Source of the DNA: Planctomycetota bacterium
GTDB lineage: Bacteria; Planctomycetota; Planctomycetia; Pirellulales; Pirellulaceae
Assembly (NCBI GenBank): GCA_963204915.1
Contig: CAUJHS010000064.1
Coordinates: forward strand, 62,001-126,000
Direction of reading: 5' to 3'
DNA length: 64,000 nucleotides
In this document: positions 44,208-53,906 of the stretch, in pieces
Layout of the letters: every line of letters starts with the position of its first letter
How positions within the stretch are numbered: position 1 is the first letter of the stretch
Made by a program: the position numbers and the translations under genes
Notes under the pieces: generated by a model
Databases searched by the model: none
What the model was told of the DNA's origin: nothing
The model's input: the letters and a program-made list of their open reading frames with translations, nothing else

Positions 44208-45908
44208 ATGGCTCGTAAAACGTCCGAACAGGGTGGTCAAGACTTCGCGTCTCTGGGTTTGCAGGAAAAGCTAGTGCAAACACTGCAATCGCTTGGGTAT
44301 GAGGAGCCGACGCCAATTCAACGTGAAGCGATTCCGCCACTACTTGAAGGCAAAGATGTGGTCGGTCAGGCGGCAACCGGAACGGGAAAAACCGCCGCGT
44401 TTGCTTTGCCGTTGGTGCAGCGCCTGGCGGGTCTGGGTGAGGATCGCCCTCAACCGTCGGTTCTGGTGCTCGTTCCCACGCGCGAACTGGCGATGCAAGT
44501 TGCCGAAGCGACGCACCGCTACGGACGTTCGCTCGGTGTAACCGTCCTTCCCATCTACGGTGGGCAAGCCTTCGGACCTCAACTGCGTGGACTGGAGCGT
44601 GGCGTGGACGTGGTGGTCGCGACGCCCGGCCGCGCGCTAGATCATATCCGCCGCCAAACGCTACAACTGGACAAGATTTCGGCAGTCGTTCTTGATGAAG
44701 CGGATGAGATGTTGGATATGGGTTTCGCCGAAGACCTGGAGGCGATTTTGTCGCAGTCTCCCGCGGAACGACAAACTGTTCTCTTCTCAGCAACGCTTCC
44801 GCCCCGCATTGCCGCGCTTGCGAAAAACCACGTTAAGGATCCGGTACGAATTCTCGTGGCCCGAGAAGCCGTCGCGAAAGGATCGCTGCCGCGAATTCGA
44901 CAAACCGCTTACCTTGTTCCTCGAGCTTATAAGTTGTCGGCCTTAAGTCGCGTGCTTGATGTTGAGAACCCCACTTCGACCTTGGTGTTCTGCCGGACGA
45001 GAACCGAAGTCGATCAGTTAGCCGAAACGTTAGCGGCGCGCGGGCATCGAGCCGAAGCGTTGCACGGTGGAATGTCGCAGGAGCAACGAAGTCGCGTTAT
45101 CAAGCGACTGCGCGCCGGAGCAGCAGAACTTGTCATCGCCACCGACGTCGCAGCACGCGGTCTGGATATTGAACAACTGACGCATGTGGTGAATTACGAC
45201 GTCCCTTCGGCTCCCGAGGCGTATGTCCACCGAATTGGCCGTGTAGGGCGCGCCGGCAAGGAAGGCGTAGCCATTACTCTGGCAGAGCCGCGGGAGCATC
45301 GTTTGTTGCGTAACTTCGAGTATGCGACGAAACAGAAAATCATGGTTGAACAAATACCCACGGTTTCTGATTTGCGCGCCAAACGGCTTGAATTAACGCG
45401 AACGGCCTTACGTGAGACCCTGCTCGCTGGAAACTTGGACGGCTTTCAAGTTGTTGTCGAGTCCCTGGCCGAAGAGTTTGACTGCATGGATGTTGCAGCA
45501 GCGGCCGTGAAACTCGTTCATCAAGCCAATGCGGGCGAAAACGACGAGGAAGAGATCCCCGTCGCCCCACCACCGCGTGAACGCCCTCCACGATCGGCTC
45601 CTGGCGACCGCGCGGAACCGCGTGGCTCAAAAAAGGGGCCGCGCCGTCAAGGCGATCGCATGGGTGGAATGACACGGCTGTATATTGGAGCTGGGCGACA
45701 GGCGGGAATACGGCCGCAGGATCTCGTGGGCGCCATCGCGGGCGAAGCGGGAATAAGCGGGCGCGATGTCGGGGCGATTGACATTGCCGATCGTTTCTCG
45801 CTTGTTGAAGTGCCCGAAAACTTGGCGGGCGCAGTGATTCAGGCGCTGCGAGGCGCGACGATCAAGGGAAAGAAAGTCACAGTCCGGCGCGACAACCGCG
45901 AAGGCTAG
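44208..45908 (+). CDS. DEAD-box RNA helicase with DbpA-type RNA-binding domain
   Basis: 566 residues from ATG 44208; GGGAG lies about 10 bases upstream. The core has Q-motif YEEPTPIQREAIPPLLEG, Walker A AATGTGKTAAFALP, motif II VLDEADEMLDMGF, motif III FSATLPP and motif VI HRIGRVGRAGKEG. A linker rich in charged residues with a Pro/Arg stretch follows. The final ~75 residues (TRLYIGAGRQAGIRPQDLVG and VEVPENLAGAVIQALRGATI) form a DbpA/CsdA-like RNA-binding domain. It probably unwinds rRNA during ribosome assembly or acts in RNA decay, like DeaD/CsdA. It stands alone on the + strand before the SDR gene (79 bases). Confidence 0.93.
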   Translation: MARKTSEQGGQDFASLGLQEKLVQTLQSLGYEEPTPIQREAIPPLLEGKDVVGQAATGTGKTAAFALPLVQRLAGLGEDRPQPSVLVLVPTRELAMQVAEATHRYGRSLGVTVLPIYGGQAFGPQLRGLERGVDVVVATPGRALDHIRRQTLQLDKISAVVLDEADEMLDMGFAEDLEAILSQSPAERQTVLFSATLPPRIAALAKNHVKDPVRILVAREAVAKGSLPRIRQTAYLVPRAYKLSALSRVLDVENPTSTLVFCRTRTEVDQLAETLAARGHRAEALHGGMSQEQRSRVIKRLRAGAAELVIATDVAARGLDIEQLTHVVNYDVPSAPEAYVHRIGRVGRAGKEGVAITLAEPREHRLLRNFEYATKQKIMVEQIPTVSDLRAKRLELTRTALRETLLAGNLDGFQVVVESLAEEFDCMDVAAAAVKLVHQANAGENDEEEIPVAPPPRERPPRSAPGDRAEPRGSKKGPRRQGDRMGGMTRLYIGAGRQAGIRPQDLVGAIAGEAGISGRDVGAIDIADRFSLVEVPENLAGAVIQALRGATIKGKKVTVRRDNREG

Positions 45909-45987
45909 GCCAGCGCTGCGCGATGGGAGCTAAGCAAGGGCGCGCGCCGAAACTTCGATCCATCCTGCAAATAGTTTCTACATCGAT

Positions 45988-46797
45988 ATGGATCTGCAAT
46001 TAGAGAACGATGTCGCCGTGGTCATTGGAGGCGCCAAAGGAATCGGCCTTGCCATTGCGAATGCATTTTTGCGCGAAGGCGCGAAAGTCGCGGTGCTCGA
46101 TATTGATCCCACGGTCGGGGCATTGTCGAACGATTTGGCGAGCGGCTCCCGGAACACGGTGATGTCACGCGTCGTCGACGCAACAGATTTTCAGAGCGTT
46201 CAACAGACGGCGATCGAGGTTGCCGAAACGCTTGGCGCCCCGGTCCACCTGGTTTATGCCGCAGGTCGTGGATCGGGTAAGTACGGGTTTCCCTTTTGGA
46301 ATCTTCGCCCCGAAGATTGGTGCGAGGTATTTCCAATCAACCTGTTTGGAGCCGTAAATGCACTTCATGCGTTTGCCCCCGGCATGGTGGAGGCGCGACG
46401 CGGAACGGTGCTCTTGCTTTCATCCATCGCCGGTCAAATTGGCTCTCAAACCGATCCTCCCTATAGTGCGGCGAAAGCCGCGCTCATTAACTTTGCACAA
46501 TGTGCCGCCAAAGACCTTGCCGAGTTCGACGTTCGCGTGAATACCATCTGCCCAGGCATGGTGAAAACGGAACTAAATCGTTCTGTGTGGGAAGCTTGGC
46601 GACAACAACAGGCGGACGCGAGCGTCCCGTCGTATGAGGAGTGGGCCGATGCGAAGATCAAGCGATTGTCGCCGTTGGGGCGATGGCAGACCCCCGACGA
46701 TGTTGCCGCCTTGGCTGTCTTTCTGGCGTCCTCGAGGGCTAAAAACATTACCGGGCAGACGATGAACGTCGACGGGGGGCAGGTCATGCATTGGTAG
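45988..46797 (+). CDS. Short-chain dehydrogenase/reductase
   Basis: 269 residues of the classical SDR fold. The NAD(P) glycine motif is VIGGAKGIGLAIANAF (about 12-27), the catalytic Ser is in LLLSSIAGQIGSQ (about 142-154), and Tyr/Lys are in YSAAKAALINF (about 158-168). The end AKNITGQTMNVDGGQ is the usual closing motif. An aspartate after the second strand (VLDID) favours NAD over NADP. Its substrate is unknown; similar proteins oxidise sugars, alcohols or acyl groups. It lies alone between the helicase and hemX. Confidence 0.88.
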   Translation: MDLQLENDVAVVIGGAKGIGLAIANAFLREGAKVAVLDIDPTVGALSNDLASGSRNTVMSRVVDATDFQSVQQTAIEVAETLGAPVHLVYAAGRGSGKYGFPFWNLRPEDWCEVFPINLFGAVNALHAFAPGMVEARRGTVLLLSSIAGQIGSQTDPPYSAAKAALINFAQCAAKDLAEFDVRVNTICPGMVKTELNRSVWEAWRQQQADASVPSYEEWADAKIKRLSPLGRWQTPDDVAALAVFLASSRAKNITGQTMNVDGGQVMHW

Positions 46798-46974
46798 GCG
46801 GCTGCGCGGCGAAAGCAGAATCGCGGTATTCGGGCGGCAGGATACGTCGTTGCCGGCGACGGGGCATCCCAAGATTGCGGTTGGCCTCCCGTGCCAATTT
46901 GCCTGCCGTCAGTTAAAATCGAGTGTGACACCGTTGGCCCACGCGACTCTCCATTTTCCGCAAGCCATGCGTCC

Positions 46975-47940
46975 ATGATTGAAGGCGTTCAGGTTTTTTG
47001 TTTCGCCGCGTGTTACGCCGTCACGCTGACGCTAGAAGTAACGCGACTGTTTTTCCGCGCGCGAGTCCGGATGATTTTTACACTCGGTTTCGCTCTTGCG
47101 GGGGTTGTAGCGCATTCCGTTTATTTGATGGCGGAAGCACAGCACTCGATCGCTTCGCAACGTGACTTGCCTCTCTCGAGCTGGCACCACTGGTGTTTGT
47201 TGGCGGCGTGGGTCTTGGTGGTCGCGTACATCGCCATGGCGGTTGCTCGGCCCAAAAACGCACTTGGGATTTTTATTCTTCCTTTGGTGTTTTTGTTAAT
47301 CGGAGTCGCGTGGTGGTTTCCGGAACTCCAAAGCCCATTTCCGCCGCGACAGGCATATCGCTATTGGTCTGTGGCGCATGGCGGGTCGCTGCTACTCGGT
47401 ACGGCCGTTGTGATGCTTGGGTTTGTAGCCGGGCTGATGTACCTTGTGCAGTCCTACCGCCTAAAGAACAAACAACCCTTGCGGCAAGGCCTACAGCTTC
47501 CCAGTCTCGAGTGGCTGCAACGCATGAACGAGGATTCGTTCATTTTATCGTCATGCTTACTTGCCTTGGGATTGATTTCCGGCGTGGTGTTGAACTTTAT
47601 TCGCCATTCTCATGAAAGTGGCGCACTCCCCTGGACGGATCCTGTGGTTTGGACTTCGGCAGTGCTGTTCTTGTGGCTGGCTTCGGCGTCCGTGTTTCAT
47701 TTGTTTTATCGGCCAGCGCGTCAAGGCCGGAAGGTTGCTTATCTGACGGTGGCAAGTTTCGTTTTTCTTGGTTTGGCTTTGGGAGTCGTGCTGTTTGCGC
47801 CGTCGAAACACGCGATGACTAGACCGGCGCAGGCGGATGTGCGGCGGACGCGGCGAAACATTGACGCCTCCGTTTGGCGACCATCGTTGTGGTTGGAGCC
47901 CGGCGTTCCCAAGGGGACGGAAACGGGAGGGGCTGCATGA
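46975..47940 (+). CDS. hemX: Cytochrome c assembly-type membrane protein, HemX-like
   Basis: 321 residues from ATG 46975; the frame extends to 46891 without support. Eight or so hydrophobic segments, including LVFLLIGVAWWFPE and WSVAHGGSLLLGTAVVMLGF (about 148-167), then FVAGLMYLVQSYRLKNKQPL. The family is CcsA/HemX (cytochrome c assembly fold). In many bacteria HemX sits directly before hemA and regulates GluTR amount; here its TGA overlaps the hemA ATG (ATGA). The histidines expected for haem handling in true CcsA are partly present but not proven. Most likely it tunes haem synthesis. The C-terminal ~40 residues are polar. Confidence 0.75.
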   Translation: MIEGVQVFCFAACYAVTLTLEVTRLFFRARVRMIFTLGFALAGVVAHSVYLMAEAQHSIASQRDLPLSSWHHWCLLAAWVLVVAYIAMAVARPKNALGIFILPLVFLLIGVAWWFPELQSPFPPRQAYRYWSVAHGGSLLLGTAVVMLGFVAGLMYLVQSYRLKNKQPLRQGLQLPSLEWLQRMNEDSFILSSCLLALGLISGVVLNFIRHSHESGALPWTDPVVWTSAVLFLWLASASVFHLFYRPARQGRKVAYLTVASFVFLGLALGVVLFAPSKHAMTRPAQADVRRTRRNIDASVWRPSLWLEPGVPKGTETGGAA

Positions 47941-49211
47941 AACTCCAAATGGTCGGCTGCAGCCACCATCGCAGTTCTGTCGAGTTGCGCGAACGGCTCG
48001 CTTTCACGCCGGAACAAGCGCGGGACGCCCTCTCTTGCTTTCGCCGCAATTTCCCGAAGTCCGAAGCCGTATTGCTTTCGACGTGCAATCGTGTGGAGTT
48101 ATACACTGCCTCGGAGACAGAGGATGGTTGTCCTACGCATCAACAAGTCGTCGAATTTCTAGCCAAGTATCACGGACTGGATCCTGCCGAAATTTTTGAC
48201 GATCTCTTCGAACGCACAGGCGAAGACGCCGTGCGCCACCTTTTCACGGTCGCCGCAAGCCTGGACAGCATGGTCGTAGGTGAGGCGCAGATTTTGTCAC
48301 AAGTGAAACAAGCGTATGATCTCGCGGCTGATGGAAACGCCGCGGGCGCGTTAACGCATATCGCCTTTCAAACCGCCAGTCGTGTTGCGCGGCGCGTCGC
48401 GAGAGAAACAGCGATCAACCAGAAGCGAGTCAGCGTTGCTAGTGTCGCCGTTGCTGATTTTGCCCTTGGAGTTTTCGACCACTTTGACGATAAAAAAGTG
48501 CTTGTGATTGGCGCGGGAGAAATGGGGGAAGAAACCCTCATCTACCTTCAAGCGGAAGGAGCGCGCGATATCACGGTTGTTAATCGAAACTTGGTTCGGG
48601 CGGAACGTTTGGCGCGCCGCTTTGGCGGTAAAGCCAGACCGTGGGAGGCGTTGCTTGAGCATCTACGCGACGCCGACCTGGTAGTTAGTACGACGGGAGC
48701 GCGCGAACCGGTGGTGACGTTGGAGCAGTTTCGAAGTATCGAGAAAGATCGCGACCAGCGGAACTTGCTTGTACTTGATCTGGCAGTGCCCCGCGATTTT
48801 GACCCCGCCATCGGCGAATGCATCGGCGTTTATCTGGTGGCGGTCGACGACTTACAGCGCGTTTGTGAAGCCAATCGAAAATCGCGAGAGAAAGAGTGGC
48901 CCAAAGCCCAACGGATCATCGAGGAGGAAACGACGCGATTCATGGCTGAGTGGCGCCACCGAGCCACGGGCCCGACGATCCGGCGCCTGCGCGAACGAAG
49001 TGAAGAAATCAAACAAGAAGAACTGGCTCGGCTTTTAAACAAATTGAGCGGACTAGATGAACGTTCCACGAGGGAAATCACCCTGTCGTTCGATCGACTT
49101 GTTAACAAATTGTTGCACCCGCCATTGAAGTCGTTGCGCGACGAGGCCGAACACGGTGCTCCTCACGGCTTGCTGGAAGCCTTACGGCGACTTTTTCACC
49201 TGAAGGATTGA
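47937..49211 (+). CDS. hemA: Glutamyl-tRNA reductase
   Basis: 424 residues. It reduces Glu-tRNA to glutamate-1-semialdehyde, the first committed step of haem synthesis in the C5 route. GGGAGG lies 5 bases before ATG 47937. The catalytic Cys lies in LLSTCNRVELYTASE (about 42-56), and the substrate pocket includes DSMVVGEAQILSQVKQAYDL (about 106-125). The NADPH domain has VLVIGAGEMGEETLIYLQAE (about 188-207). The C-terminal helices (LLNKLSGLDERSTREITLSF) form the dimerisation domain. It overlaps hemX by four bases and is followed by ppa after 7 bases, so hemX-hemA-ppa are one operon. Confidence 0.94.
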   Translation: MKLQMVGCSHHRSSVELRERLAFTPEQARDALSCFRRNFPKSEAVLLSTCNRVELYTASETEDGCPTHQQVVEFLAKYHGLDPAEIFDDLFERTGEDAVRHLFTVAASLDSMVVGEAQILSQVKQAYDLAADGNAAGALTHIAFQTASRVARRVARETAINQKRVSVASVAVADFALGVFDHFDDKKVLVIGAGEMGEETLIYLQAEGARDITVVNRNLVRAERLARRFGGKARPWEALLEHLRDADLVVSTTGAREPVVTLEQFRSIEKDRDQRNLLVLDLAVPRDFDPAIGECIGVYLVAVDDLQRVCEANRKSREKEWPKAQRIIEEETTRFMAEWRHRATGPTIRRLRERSEEIKQEELARLLNKLSGLDERSTREITLSFDRLVNKLLHPPLKSLRDEAEHGAPHGLLEALRRLFHLKD

Positions 49212-49218
49212 ATGTTTT

Positions 49219-49773
49219 ATGACGCATCCGTGGCATGATATTACGCCCGGCGAGAACTTGCCGCGCGAGTTTGTCGCAGTGGTAGAAATTCCCACCGGCT
49301 CAAAAGTCAAATATGAACTAGACAAAGAAACGGGCTTGCTGCGACTCGACCGAATTCTTTACTCCGCGGTGCATTATCCTGCCAACTATGGATTTATTCC
49401 TCAAACCTTGGCCGAAGACGATGATCCGCTCGACGTGCTTGTGCTTTGTCAAGAGAAGCTTGACCCATTGACGTTGGTAAACGCTCGCGCAATTGGATTA
49501 ATGACGATGATCGACTCCGGAAAGAGAGATCATAAGATTCTCGCTGTTGCCGTTGATGATCCCGAATACAATGGCTACCGCGAGGCCACTCAGTTGCCGC
49601 CGCACCGTTTAACGATGCTGCGACGGTTCTTTCAAGACTATAAACAGCTCGAAGGCAAGGCCGTTGAAGTCGACGAGTTCGAACCTGTCGAAACCGCGCT
49701 TCCGGTAATCGATCGGGCGCTTGAAGCCTACAGCACGCAACGGCGGCGTGGTTTCCGTATTACCAAAAAGTGA
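49219..49773 (+). CDS. ppa: Inorganic pyrophosphatase (family I)
   Basis: 184 residues. It hydrolyses PPi to two phosphates, pulling biosynthetic reactions. Conserved active-site runs are VEIPTGSKVKYELDKETGLL (about 23-42), YPANYGFIPQTLAEDDDPLD (about 53-72; Asp residues bind Mg), and DHKILAVAVDDPEY, ending RFFQDYKQLEGKAVEV. The length is normal. It follows hemA after 7 bases. If the PPi-PEPCK assignment at 36286-39813 is right, this organism both makes and uses PPi, so a soluble pyrophosphatase and a PPi-consuming enzyme would compete. Confidence 0.93.
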   Translation: MTHPWHDITPGENLPREFVAVVEIPTGSKVKYELDKETGLLRLDRILYSAVHYPANYGFIPQTLAEDDDPLDVLVLCQEKLDPLTLVNARAIGLMTMIDSGKRDHKILAVAVDDPEYNGYREATQLPPHRLTMLRRFFQDYKQLEGKAVEVDEFEPVETALPVIDRALEAYSTQRRRGFRITKK

Positions 49774-49809
49774 GAAAATCGAAACGTCGCTCCGCCTCGT
49801 AGATCGTTT

Positions 49810-50826
49810 TCAGAACTCGAGGCGCAGCCGAGCGCCCTGCAAACTGCTCGCCTGAGCCGCTAAGACCACGCCGAGCGCGCGGTGTGAGTCGTCTAAGTCC
49901 GAGGCTTTGCGTACAAGACTCGTGACCGCACGGTGAAACATGGTCAGGAGTTGCTCGCCAACAGGACGTTCGCTATCGAGTGATTCAACATGTTGACCCG
50001 CCTCGTCAAACCACACGATCTTCGAGGGTAGGTCGACGAACGCAATACCGCGCTCGCAACAGACTTGCAATGAACTGGGCGGACGGAAATAAACGGCGTC
50101 CCGCCAGGACGCCGGCATGTACCGTCCACAACTTATTTGTGCGATCGGACCTTCGCCGGGTATGCCGGTCGTCGAAAAGTCCAAGCTCATCATCTGGTAA
50201 TCATCATCCGCTGGATTGGCGCCCGCGCCGTGACGTACGCCAACGACGGAGGTCGGTTCTTGCCCCACAACATACCGACACCAGTCAACCAACTCCATCA
50301 GATCGCGCATTGCGAGCGGCCAATGCCGCCCATAGACGGCGCCATTGGATTTCTCAGGAACCAGCAAGCGTTCGTGACAAAACAACAACCGCGGGGCGCC
50401 AAGCCGCGTCGCAATTAACTCTTTCAATCGCAAGGTCGCGGGCGCATGGCGACGCGGGAATTCCGCCATAAAGGCGATCCCGGAGTCCTCAACCTTCTTG
50501 CGAATCTCTTTCGCCTGCTGAGGATCAATGTCCAGGGCGGCCGCGCAATACACCGCCTTACCCGCTTCACAGGACGCGAGAATCGGCAGCGGTCCATACC
50601 ATTGTGGCGAAAGCATTAAGACCGCATCGACATCGGGACGCTTCGTTAAGGTCCGAAAACCATCGACGGTGTTTGCGCTGAACTCATCGGCGGCTTGCTG
50701 AGCGCGTTTGGCCACCTCCGAACAAACGGCGCGAACTTCAAATCGATCTCGCAGAGCTAGCAACGCCGGGCGATGCCGAGTTTCCCACGCATCGCCCAAG
50801 CCGATCAAACCCACGCGCAATCTCAT
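49810..50826 (-). CDS. Gfo/Idh/MocA-family oxidoreductase
   Basis: 338 residues from ATG 50826, with AGGAGA 7 bases upstream; the frame runs back to 50871 unsupported. The NAD(P) Rossmann motif is RVGLIGLGDAWETRHRPALL (about 3-22). The usual EKP motif, where Lys helps catalysis, reads CEAGKAVYCAAALDIDPQQA here, so the canonical lysine-proline is not present in that form. The second half (LRLKELIATRLGAPRLLFCH onwards) is the alpha/beta C-terminal domain. It may oxidise or epimerise a sugar or cyclitol. It converges with ppa (36 bases between ends) and is divergent from the thioredoxin-like gene. Confidence 0.75.
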   Translation of the reverse strand: MRLRVGLIGLGDAWETRHRPALLALRDRFEVRAVCSEVAKRAQQAADEFSANTVDGFRTLTKRPDVDAVLMLSPQWYGPLPILASCEAGKAVYCAAALDIDPQQAKEIRKKVEDSGIAFMAEFPRRHAPATLRLKELIATRLGAPRLLFCHERLLVPEKSNGAVYGRHWPLAMRDLMELVDWCRYVVGQEPTSVVGVRHGAGANPADDDYQMMSLDFSTTGIPGEGPIAQISCGRYMPASWRDAVYFRPPSSLQVCCERGIAFVDLPSKIVWFDEAGQHVESLDSERPVGEQLLTMFHRAVTSLVRKASDLDDSHRALGVVLAAQASSLQGARLRLEF

Positions 50827-51111
50827 GCGAAATCTCCTGCGACCGATCCGACCTCGTCGAACGCGGAACAATTGGAAAGATTATACGCAATTGTGAGAAA
50901 AAAGCATGGTTAGACGCGTACTCCACACCGTACGGTAAAAATCCAGAAAACGACGTCTCACCATCTTGCCTAAACGTAAAAGTCCGTTATTATCACATTC
51001 TCACCTGGCCTGAGTGGCCAAAAACCACCCCACATTGCCCACCTTTCCTATTCGTTCCGGCTTGCGTACTACTACCGGAATGAGTGTTTTCTATTGGAAG
51101 GAAAATAAAGC

Positions 51112-51540
51112 ATGACTGGACTTACTCTTTCCCTCGTACTTCAAACGGCGTTGGTTGCAACGGGGGCCCAGCCTTATTCGGAAGCGTATGAGGCTTTGAT
51201 CAAGGACGGTAAACCGATGTTGGTCGTTGTCGGGGCGGACTGGTGCCCAGCCTGCCAAACCCTGAAGAACAACACCTTGGCCCAAATGGAGCGTCAGGGA
51301 AAACTGCGAGAGGTTTCTTATGTCGCTCTTAACAGCGATCATCATCCGCAGTTAGCTAGCAAAATCGGCACGGGTGGAATGATTCCTCAGATCATTATGT
51401 ACGAAAAGAATGGAGAGGGGTTCCGTCGCCGCCAGTTGACAGGAGCGCAAAGCGAAGGCGTTCTCCAGTCGCTCGTTCAAGGCGCCGTCCAGAGAAGGGC
51501 TTCGCTCTCGGGCAAGTTGTTCCGAAACGCCAGCAACTAA
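51112..51540 (+). CDS. Thioredoxin-like protein with CPAC site
   Basis: 142 residues. GGAAGG precedes the ATG. A short hydrophobic start (MTGLTLSLVLQTALVATGAQ) may be a signal peptide, so it may act outside the cytoplasm. The thioredoxin-fold core begins PMLVVVGADWCPACQTLKNN (about 34-53), with the redox CPAC site, and continues with a cis-Pro region GGMIPQIIMYEKNG (about 87-100). Length is short for a DsbA, normal for a thioredoxin with a leader. It stands alone, divergent from the Gfo/Idh gene. The partner proteins are unknown. Confidence 0.72.
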   Translation: MTGLTLSLVLQTALVATGAQPYSEAYEALIKDGKPMLVVVGADWCPACQTLKNNTLAQMERQGKLREVSYVALNSDHHPQLASKIGTGGMIPQIIMYEKNGEGFRRRQLTGAQSEGVLQSLVQGAVQRRASLSGKLFRNASN

Positions 51541-51695
51541 AGTGTTGGGTCGCCGGGAACGTCGAACGACGCGCCTTATCGACGAACCGAGGAAGCGCAT
51601 CGCGTTTTACTCGGTCCGAGGCGCAATGTCGCAGTAGAATGATTATTCCCGGTCACGCGCCGTTGAAATGCGCCGTCCGTCGTTCGTAACGCCGT

Positions 51696-53750
51696 TTACC
51701 CGGTAGCGTCCGAACGGTTGGTAGCGTCTTCGCCTGTTCCAAGTTCATAGCGGCGGATTTTTCGATCGAGCGTCGATCGCTCGATGCCCAGCACCGTCGC
51801 GGTGCGGCTCTTATTCCATTCACAGTGGTTGAGCGTCGCCAAGATGTGGCGACGTTCAATTTCTTCCAGGGTGAACGGTTGGTATTTGTCAAAAGAGGTT
51901 GGTTGAAGCTCCGCCGAGTCGCCTGAGGTGGCTAAATTTGACAGGGCTAAGTCTTCAACGCCAATGAACTCTCCGCGTCCTAGGACGACGGCCCGTTCAA
52001 CGACATTCTTTAGTTCGCGAATATTTCCCGGCCAGCGGTATTGCTGGAGAAGTTTCAGAGCCTCAGTCGAGAAACCACGAAAGCGACGCCCCGTTTCTGC
52101 GTTGAAACGTCCTAGAAAATGGTTGGCCAAGTCGACGACGTCGCCGGGCCGACGACGAAGCGGTGGTACGGTGATTTCCACCACGCGCAAGCGGAAATAC
52201 AAATCCCGGCGAAACTCGCCTTTCGTGACATCACGTTCTAAATCGCGGTTCGTCGCGGCTATCACGCGCACGTCAACTTTGATTGCATCACTTCCCCCAA
52301 CCCGTTCAAAGGGATGCCCTTCTAATACGCGCAGAAATTTTGCTTGGAGCGAGGGACTCATCTCACCGATTTCGTCCAACATGAGCGTGCCTTCGTGCGC
52401 CGCTTCAAACTTTCCAATCTTTCGCTCCGTGGCGCCTGTAAAAGCGCCGCGCTCATGCCCAAACAACTCGCTTTCCAGCAAGGATTCGGACAATGCGGCG
52501 CAATTCAAACACTTGAATGGTCCGTTCTTGCGAGGACTGGCAAAGTGAATCGCCCTGGCGACCAGCTCCTTGCCGACACCGCTTTCACCGCGAATCAAGA
52601 CCGTCGCGCGACTTGGCGCCGTGCGGGCAATCTCTTGTTTCACTTGGGCAATAGGCGGGCTTGAACCAATGATTTCGCATTCGTCCCCCAGTCGTTCGCG
52701 GAGCTGGACAATTTCGCTCTTCGTTTGCGACAAATCATCCGCAAGTTTCTGTTGACGATCAAGGTTTCGTAGCGCCAAGGCGACATTCTCGGCCACGGCC
52801 AAGGCGAACTCCAAATCATCGACATCCGGCTCGGCGCTTCCATCGGTCGCGTATAAGTGGATCAGGCCAACGACGTCATTATCCTGGCGAATTGGCGCGC
52901 ATAAGACGCTGGTTGCTTGAATATCACCCTGACTGTCTCTTCCTCCCAACGTGCTGTCATCGCCCACATTGCGCGCGAGCACCGCCTCTCCCTCGCGAAG
53001 CACGGTCTCTGCAAGAAAGTTCGAAATCCGGTGATACGTTGGCTTCTTATCCGTCCGGGCTGCGATCACCTCCAATTCATTCTCGACGCCCGAGTTTCCC
53101 GAATGTTTGCGACACAGCAGCACGGCCCCTGCATCGACTTTGGCGCCGTCAAACAGTCCATCGAGCGCTAACGTCGCCACCGAAAGCACATCGGGCTGTT
53201 TTGCCAATTCGAATGCGAGTCGACAAAGTTTGGTTGCCGCCCGACCAACTTTGGGTATCGCCAGATCTTCATCGGCCGACCGCGAGGCCAGAAACTTGGT
53301 CTTGTTTCGCCGGTGTGTGATCGTCGTGGGCTCAAAATCGAGCACTCCCGAATCGCTTGAAGAAAGACTCGCATCCGGCGGATAGGGCGCAACGACCGTT
53401 TCTTCGCCAAGCGGCTCGCTGCGCGAAAAAGAATCTGCCGCAAATGCCTTGCTAAGGTCATGCACGAACGCCATTTGCGTGTGCGCAACGCGAATCACAT
53501 CGCCAGGCTTCAGGGGATAGTCACCTTTAATGCGATCTTTTCCGACGACCGTGCCGTTGCGGCTGTCCAAATCCCGCAAGGTCCATTGATCGCGCGTCAT
53601 GAACAATTCGGCGTGATAGCGGCTGCATCGCTCGTCCTTGATCACAATTTCATTTGTCGGCGCGCGCCCCATGGTCACGGTGCGGCCGGGAATCAAACGA
53701 AATACGTCGCTCCACTTGTTTCCTTCACGAATTACCAAGTATGCCAGCAT
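51696..53750 (-). CDS. FHA-GAF-sigma54-activator regulator (Fis HTH)
   Basis: 684 residues. Order: an FHA domain (about 1-100; GRAPTNEIVIKDERCSRYHA, then LRDLDSRNGTVV), which binds phosphothreonine; a GAF domain (about 170-330); an AAA+ domain with Walker A IRGESGVGKELVARAIHF (about 392), the GAFTGA loop (GHERGAFTGATERK, about 430) that contacts sigma-54, and Walker B GTLMLDEIGEMS; and a Fis-type HTH (ILATLNHCEWNKSRTATVLG). Intact GAFTGA implies sigma-54-dependent activation. The FHA input suggests control by a Ser/Thr kinase rather than a two-component system. Its targets are unknown. No -24/-12 promoter was recognised near it. Confidence 0.9.
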   Translation of the reverse strand: MLAYLVIREGNKWSDVFRLIPGRTVTMGRAPTNEIVIKDERCSRYHAELFMTRDQWTLRDLDSRNGTVVGKDRIKGDYPLKPGDVIRVAHTQMAFVHDLSKAFAADSFSRSEPLGEETVVAPYPPDASLSSSDSGVLDFEPTTITHRRNKTKFLASRSADEDLAIPKVGRAATKLCRLAFELAKQPDVLSVATLALDGLFDGAKVDAGAVLLCRKHSGNSGVENELEVIAARTDKKPTYHRISNFLAETVLREGEAVLARNVGDDSTLGGRDSQGDIQATSVLCAPIRQDNDVVGLIHLYATDGSAEPDVDDLEFALAVAENVALALRNLDRQQKLADDLSQTKSEIVQLRERLGDECEIIGSSPPIAQVKQEIARTAPSRATVLIRGESGVGKELVARAIHFASPRKNGPFKCLNCAALSESLLESELFGHERGAFTGATERKIGKFEAAHEGTLMLDEIGEMSPSLQAKFLRVLEGHPFERVGGSDAIKVDVRVIAATNRDLERDVTKGEFRRDLYFRLRVVEITVPPLRRRPGDVVDLANHFLGRFNAETGRRFRGFSTEALKLLQQYRWPGNIRELKNVVERAVVLGRGEFIGVEDLALSNLATSGDSAELQPTSFDKYQPFTLEEIERRHILATLNHCEWNKSRTATVLGIERSTLDRKIRRYELGTGEDATNRSDATG

Positions 53751-53906
53751 TTCTCTATTGTATCGTGAACGCGTTTGAGTTTTCTTGCAAAACAGAACTT
53801 GGATAACTACCCTTAAAAAAGTGACCGCACATCTCTCCGTTGCACTGCGATGTGAACCCTATTGGCAGAGCACGGCGAGACTTGCTTCAACTTGGGAGTT
53901 CCCCTC